This document shows, one piece after another, positions 6,639 through 10,060 of a stretch of 10,060 nucleotides of DNA (the first letter of the stretch is position 1; the number at the start of each line of letters is the position of its first letter). Made by a program: the position numbers and the translations under genes. The DNA is from Oscillospiraceae bacterium (GTDB lineage: Bacteria; Bacillota; Clostridia; Oscillospirales; Acutalibacteraceae), in NCBI GenBank assembly GCA_902795765.1, contig CADBMQ010000167.1, positions 1 through 10,060 on the forward strand, written 5' to 3'. Below the pieces are notes generated by a model, which was not told the origin of the DNA, ran no database searches, and worked only from the letters and a program-made list of their open reading frames with translations.

Positions 6639-7485
6639 TAATCAAAATCCGTCATCGTCGCTTCGGTTTCTATACCGAACTACGATTGGCAGAATTATAT
6701 TAAAACCTTTGACGTGTCGTCCCATATCAAAACTTGGCGGCACGTTTTTTTCATCAAAAATGTCAACTCGTATGATAAAAGGTTTCATCGAAAAAAACAA
6801 TATTGATATGTCGCAGTTTGAAAATCGTGAGTTCAAAAGCTACAACGACTTTTTCACGAGAAAACTGCGTGACGGCGCAAGAGAAATTGATATGTCGCCC
6901 GATGCTTTGATAAGCCCTTGCGACTCTCGACTTACTGCGTATAAAATTGATGACAGACTGCGTTTTTACATCAAAGGTCGCAAGTATTCGTTGCGTGAAT
7001 TTCTCGGTGGCGACAAAATTGCAACCGAGTTTTCGGGCGGTTTGTGTTTGGTTTTTCGTCTTTGTGTTGACGACTATCACAGATACTGCTATTTCGACTC
7101 CGGCAAGTCGCTCAAACGCAGATATATCAAGGGTAAGTTCCATACCGTTCAGCCGATTGCACTCGAAAGATACAACTACTACCACGAAAATGCTCGTGAA
7201 TATGAAGTAATCAAGACCGAGAATTTCGGACTTGCCGTTCAGAGCGAGGTTGGTGCATTGATGGTTGGAAAAATTGTCAATCACAATCTGCCTTCGTTCA
7301 AGCGTGGCGACGAAAAAGGCTATTTCGAGTTTGGCGGTTCGACTATCGTGGTTTTACTGAAATCAGGTAAGGCTACTTTGCGTGACGATATTGTCAAGGC
7401 GTCGCAGAAATTCGAGGAAACACGAGTTAAATTTGGCGAAAAGATTGGACAAAGTGAAAGGAAATTCGCAGATGAACAACAATAA
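6628..7485 (+). CDS. psd: Phosphatidylserine decarboxylase proenzyme
   Basis: Converts phosphatidylserine to phosphatidylethanolamine. The pyruvoyl-forming motif GGST is at 236-239: cleavage between Gly237 and Ser238 would give a 237-residue beta chain and a 48-residue alpha chain carrying the pyruvoyl group. Other conserved sites are SPCDSRL with Asp99, FYIKGRKYSLREFLG (113-127), DDYHRYCY with His151, the FHTVQPIAL segment with His172, and QSEVGALMVGKIVN (205-219). The length (285 aa) fits bacterial Psd. ATG 6628 lies inside the end of pssA with AAGG 7 bases upstream, indicating translational coupling. The protein lacks a clear membrane helix and is likely peripheral. Its last bases overlap the next gene by 14. 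Confidence 0.96.
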   Translation: MATNNQNPSSSLRFLYRTTIGRIILKPLTCRPISKLGGTFFSSKMSTRMIKGFIEKNNIDMSQFENREFKSYNDFFTRKLRDGAREIDMSPDALISPCDSRLTAYKIDDRLRFYIKGRKYSLREFLGGDKIATEFSGGLCLVFRLCVDDYHRYCYFDSGKSLKRRYIKGKFHTVQPIALERYNYYHENAREYEVIKTENFGLAVQSEVGALMVGKIVNHNLPSFKRGDEKGYFEFGGSTIVVLLKSGKATLRDDIVKASQKFEETRVKFGEKIGQSERKFADEQQ

Positions 7486-8395
7486 AAAAGGATTTGTTAT
7501 TGCAAGTATTTTCGTTGTCGTTTTGGCGATTATATTCGGTGGGATTGGATATATTATCTATAACTCCCCTGCTCGAACAATTTCAACCACGGGTGGCAAC
7601 TATACTGCTAACCTCATGAATGACGGCAAGTTGCTCAAAGACAACGAATATATGTACTACTCAAACGGCGACGGTGTTTGGTGCATCAAAGAAGACGACA
7701 CAGAAAAAGAACAGATTTCCAAAACGGGCGGTAGTTTTCTTCAAACAGATGCCGGTGGATATTTTTGGACAGATAATGATAAGTTGATTGGCTCGACTAT
7801 ATTCGGTCAAAATCAAAAGGTTATTCTCGACTATGCGAAAGAGCCGTATATCGTTGGCGACAGAATTTACTATCTCGACCGTGACGGTTATCTCAACAAA
7901 TATATGTCTTGGAATGGCGAAATCCGCAAGATTAACATCAAACCTGCGGGGCAGTTCATTGTTTATGCCGCTCAAATTTACTATGTTGCAAGTGACGGTT
8001 ACATTCATCGTTGTGCGCTTGACGGAAGCGAAGACAGTCAGATTAAAGACCTTCGTGCCGAGAAGTTTTCGATTGACGGTCAGTTGATTTATGCGCTGAA
8101 TGACGGCAAAATTTCGATTGCTTCAATTAGTGGCGAAAACACGGATGTTAAGATGCTTTGCAAAGCCGATATGTTTGCAGTCAATAACGGTTGGGTGGTT
8201 TACAATGCAAACGGCAAATGTTGGCTTGGCGAGATAAACAGACTCTTCACAGAAGAAGGTTACAAGCCCGAACAACTGCTCGACCACAATGCCGACAACA
8301 TTCAAATTGCTCCCGACAACTTCTACGTCTTTGACGGCAAAGCTATCCACAGATTGCCGTTTGAAGTTGGCAAGTTGCAAGATTTTATAAAATAA
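7472..8395 (+). CDS. Membrane-anchored beta-propeller-like (DUF5050-type) protein
   Basis: The 307-residue protein has a short basic N-terminus (MNNNKKG), one membrane helix (about 8-30), and an external domain made of repeated short strands: EYMYYSNGDGVWCI, GGYFWTDNDKLIG, DRIYYLDRDGYLNKY, QIYYVASDGYIHRCALDGS, QLIYALNDGKISIA, GWVVYNANGKCWLGE and NFYVFDGKAIHRL. These xIYY-xDG-repeats resemble the DUF5050 beta-propeller family. The start is placed at ATG 7472, with AAAGGA 9 bases before; an open frame reaches back to 7382 within psd but would add an arginine-rich, unlikely N-terminus. It overlaps psd by 14 bases, so it is the last gene of the operon. No catalytic residues are recognised. It could bind ligands or support the membrane lipid enzymes, but that is speculation. 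Confidence 0.85.
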   Translation: MNNNKKGFVIASIFVVVLAIIFGGIGYIIYNSPARTISTTGGNYTANLMNDGKLLKDNEYMYYSNGDGVWCIKEDDTEKEQISKTGGSFLQTDAGGYFWTDNDKLIGSTIFGQNQKVILDYAKEPYIVGDRIYYLDRDGYLNKYMSWNGEIRKINIKPAGQFIVYAAQIYYVASDGYIHRCALDGSEDSQIKDLRAEKFSIDGQLIYALNDGKISIASISGENTDVKMLCKADMFAVNNGWVVYNANGKCWLGEINRLFTEEGYKPEQLLDHNADNIQIAPDNFYVFDGKAIHRLPFEVGKLQDFIK

Positions 8396-8407
8396 TTCCA
8401 TATAAAT

Positions 8408-8438
8408 GAATAATCTCCTTTTCATCAGGTCAATAATG
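8408..8438 (+). promoter_or_regulatory. Candidate sigma-F promoter for spoIIR
   Basis: GAATA (8408-8412) and GTCAATAATG (8429-8438), spaced by 16 bases, partly match the forespore sigma-F pattern as I recall it (about G-Y-W-T-A and G-g-n-r-A-n-A-n-T-w), with mismatches at the second base of the -35 and the last of the -10. In Bacillus subtilis spoIIR is a sigma-F gene, which motivates the search here. The predicted start (about 8444-8446) falls inside the 3' arm of the hairpin below. The match is imperfect. Confidence 0.4.
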
Positions 8439-8463
8439 TGACTGATGGAAAGGAGAATTTTTT
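8414..8463 (+). terminator. Terminator-like hairpin that also buries the spoIIR ribosome binding site
   Basis: 8414-8432 pairs with 8439-8456: eighteen base pairs with one T-G pair, one bulged G (8429) and a six-base loop ATAATG. It is followed by TTTTTT at 8458-8463, so it has the form of an intrinsic terminator 18 bases after the lipid operon. The only Shine-Dalgarno of spoIIR, AGGAG (8451-8455), lies wholly in the 3' arm, and the T run ends directly at the spoIIR ATG. Read-through RNA would therefore have its ribosome site paired. Confidence 0.85.
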
Positions 8464-9069
8464 ATGTCTTTCAAAATAAATACATTCGAAAAGGTTCTTT
8501 GTGTACTTATGGTTCTTGTTTTTGCGTGGTCGATTGGCAGTTTTGCGGTTGGGTGTTCCCGTGTTAGACAAGATGTTTTGCGACTGCATGTTTTGGCGAA
8601 CTCCAACTCGACTGCCGACCAAAGCATAAAACTTAAAGTTCGTGATCGCATACTTAAAGAAAGCGAAAATATGCTTTGCAAAATGGCAGACAAGCAGACT
8701 GCCATTTCCGAAATCAACCGTCATCTGCCTGATTTGACTGTTGCCGCAAATGACGAACTGAAAAAACTCGGTAGCTCGGACACAGCCGAAGTCAGTTTCG
8801 AGAAAACTTATTTTGAAACAAGGCAATACGAAGATGTTACCCTCCCTGCCGGAGAGTATGACGCTTTGCGTGTGAAAATCGGGTCTGCACAAGGCAAAAA
8901 CTGGTGGTGTGTGCTTTACCCGCAGATGTGCGTTGCGTCTGCGTCTGCTCGTGACGAGATTGACGAAAAACTCGACAAAGACGAAGTTGACCTTGTGACA
9001 AACGGTGAGAAATACCGAGTTAAATTCTTCGTTATTGAACTTTTCGAGCGAATTAAAGAAGTATTTTAA
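8464..9069 (+). CDS. spoIIR: Stage II sporulation protein R
   Basis: SpoIIR is made in the forespore, exported to the intermembrane space, and triggers the SpoIIGA protease to activate pro-sigma-E in the mother cell. The 201-residue protein has an N-terminal hydrophobic segment (about 10-30) for export. It then carries family signatures: VLRLHVLANSNSTADQSIKLKVRD (38-61), YFETRQYEDVTLPAGEYDALRVKIG (116-140) and GKNWWCVLYPQMC (144-156). ATG 8464 is preceded by AGGAG at 8 bases, inside the hairpin described separately. The gene lies after a lipid operon and overlaps the convergent phosphatase gene by 17 bases. B. subtilis SpoIIR is slightly longer, the difference being at the variable C-terminus. 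Confidence 0.95.
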   Translation: MSFKINTFEKVLCVLMVLVFAWSIGSFAVGCSRVRQDVLRLHVLANSNSTADQSIKLKVRDRILKESENMLCKMADKQTAISEINRHLPDLTVAANDELKKLGSSDTAEVSFEKTYFETRQYEDVTLPAGEYDALRVKIGSAQGKNWWCVLYPQMCVASASARDEIDEKLDKDEVDLVTNGEKYRVKFFVIELFERIKEVF

Positions 9070-9697
9070 CGAAGTCGGACGGAGTTTTTGCGACAGCGTC
9101 TGCAAGGTTGAACGAATGTCTTGATTCGGGAAATCCGTATGCTGCACCTATTGAAGACATCGCATTTGCACGGGCGCCGATTATATCGTAGCCTGTATCT
9201 CCAATCATAACGCAGTTACTGTGGTCAAGCGGTTTTATAGCACCCAACACCCTTGCGATTATCTCGGTTTTGCCACTTTTTAGACCTTCATCTATAAGTC
9301 CGAAAACCTGTTCGAAACAGTTTGGGAAAGCCTCGTTGACAATCTGCCTTGCAAAATGCTCCGGTTTACCCGTTGCAACAAAAAGCCTTTTGCCCGAGTT
9401 TTTTAGCGATTGAAGTACATCGACAATGCCGTCATACGGCTTATACATCTTAACGCCTTTCTCGGCATAATGTTCCCTGTAAATTGCGACTGCCTCCAAT
9501 GCGTCTTGCTCATCAAGTCCGCAATATTTCATAAACGACTGCACAAGCGGAGGTCCTATGAATGCACGAAGTTGCACATCTGCCATTGGTGGCAGTTTCG
9601 TTTTTTCGAGTGCATATCGAGCTGATGCAAAAATTCCCTCGGACGAGTCAATCAGCGTGCCGTCTAAGTCGATAATTATTACTTTTTTATTCTTCAT
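9053..9697 (-). CDS. HAD-superfamily phosphatase, phosphoglycolate-phosphatase-like
   Basis: A 214-residue cytoplasmic HAD hydrolase with all four motifs: DLDGTLIDS (10-18, nucleophile Asp10 and Asp12), VATGKP (107-112, Thr109), Lys143 in SGKTEII, and IGDTGYDIIGA (165-175, Asp167 and Asp171). The helical cap with AFIGPPLVQSF (45-55) is like Gph/PGP-type enzymes acting on small phosphomonoesters. The true substrate cannot be read from sequence, so no gene symbol is given. ATG 9697 begins 3 bases after the stop of the upstream hydrolase gene and has no good Shine-Dalgarno, which points to translational coupling. Its last 17 bases overlap the end of spoIIR on the other strand, and I see no strong terminator for either gene there. 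Confidence 0.92.
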   Translation of the reverse strand: MKNKKVIIIDLDGTLIDSSEGIFASARYALEKTKLPPMADVQLRAFIGPPLVQSFMKYCGLDEQDALEAVAIYREHYAEKGVKMYKPYDGIVDVLQSLKNSGKRLFVATGKPEHFARQIVNEAFPNCFEQVFGLIDEGLKSGKTEIIARVLGAIKPLDHSNCVMIGDTGYDIIGARANAMSSIGAAYGFPESRHSFNLADAVAKTPSDFVKILL

Positions 9698-9700
9698 AAT

Positions 9701-10060
9701 CTATTCGGGGAAATTGAATGTTCTGCAAAGCCAATTCAAGCACAACTCGGTCCACTTGTTATAGCCTTCCAGCTTCCAGTTTGTGAGCATTGTTCCAAGT
9801 GCTCCACCGTGATCGCCTTCGGGGAAAATGTGGAGTTCAACCGGAATATTATGGGCAACCATTGCCTGTGTGAATGTGAGCGAGTCGGTCACGGGAACAA
9901 GGCTGTCGGCTTGTGTGTGGAAGATGAACGCAGGCGGAGTGTGGTCGCCAATGTTATTAGCACAGTTAAGCAACTGCTCTCGCTGAGTTTCATCAAGAGT
10001 TCCCGAAATGTGTATGCCATCTTCTCTCTCGCTTTTGTTTATCCATGCCGTGCTCAAAAC
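9701..10060 (-). CDS. C-terminal part of an alpha/beta-hydrolase (esterase-like), cut by the window edge
   Basis: The frame stays open to the window edge, so the N-terminus with the nucleophile serine lies outside. A TTG at 10057 is only an internal codon. The visible 120 residues contain the C-terminal half of an alpha/beta-hydrolase: PPAFIFHTQADSLVPV (with the likely catalytic Asp in QADSLVP), an amphipathic cap-like helix, and PVELHIFPEGDHGGALG with the likely catalytic His. This pattern is typical of acetyl-xylan-esterase and BD-FAE-like enzymes that remove acyl groups from sugars, although small-molecule esterases share it. The downstream HAD phosphatase is probably in the same operon. 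Confidence 0.85.
   Translation of the reverse strand, partial: VLSTAWINKSEREDGIHISGTLDETQREQLLNCANNIGDHTPPAFIFHTQADSLVPVTDSLTFTQAMVAHNIPVELHIFPEGDHGGALGTMLTNWKLEGYNKWTELCLNWLCRTFNFPE

Noticed and set aside
6763..7284. 173-aa open frame on the minus strand opposite psd
   Set aside because: psd is unmistakable on the plus strand with catalytic motifs in this interval; the antisense frame has no recognisable domain or start signal.
7382..7471. Upstream extension of the beta-propeller gene
   Set aside because: The added residues are arginine-rich, overlap psd coding sequence and would place the membrane helix deep in the protein; ATG 7472 has a ribosome site and puts the helix at the N-terminus.
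8425..9147. 240-aa open frame on the minus strand opposite spoIIR
   Set aside because: It lies fully opposite a clear spoIIR, has no ribosome binding site, and its cysteine/phenylalanine-rich composition shows no domain; it is an antisense shadow.

Overview
The window looks like chromosomal DNA from a spore-forming Firmicute of the class Clostridia, probably a gut or anaerobic Ruminococcaceae/Oscillospiraceae-type genome. The grounds are AT-rich intergenic regions with consensus sigma-A promoters, AGGAGG-type ribosome binding sites, an L19 gene with a structured leader, a clear spoIIR sporulation gene, and Firmicutes-style phosphatidylserine synthase and decarboxylase. No rRNA, tRNA, insertion sequence, CRISPR array or prophage block is visible.

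Layout. (a) 1-1137: the 3' end of an uncharacterised gene, a tiny zinc-ribbon gene and a two-helix membrane gene read rightward. They converge on a leftward zinc-ribbon/coiled-coil/membrane gene, with a perfect bidirectional terminator at 718-755. (b) 1154-1695 (minus): rplS with its own terminator, structured leader and consensus promoter. (c) 1715-3609 (minus): a secreted lysozyme-like protein with an SH3 domain and six FG-GAP-like repeats of exactly 58 residues, driven by a near-perfect sigma-A promoter. (d) 3654-4718 (minus): an FkbM-type methyltransferase. (e) 4787-8395 (plus): a tight four-gene operon of a YbhN-type membrane protein, phosphatidylserine synthase, phosphatidylserine decarboxylase and a membrane-anchored beta-propeller-like protein. 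(f) 8408-9069 (plus): spoIIR, preceded by a long hairpin that buries its ribosome binding site. (g) 9053-10060 (minus): a HAD phosphatase overlapping the spoIIR 3' end, downstream of a partial alpha/beta-hydrolase.

How the genes work together. The pssA-psd pair makes phosphatidylethanolamine from CDP-diacylglycerol and serine. The co-transcribed YbhN-family protein is a plausible lipid transporter for that pathway, and the beta-propeller protein has no known role in it. The hairpin ahead of spoIIR looks able to end the lipid operon transcript and also to block translation of SpoIIR from read-through RNA. A weak sigma-F-like promoter inside the hairpin would give a forespore transcript without the blocking arm. 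That switch, the lipid operon and the repeat lysozyme are the three points most worth following up. Most other content is ordinary housekeeping.
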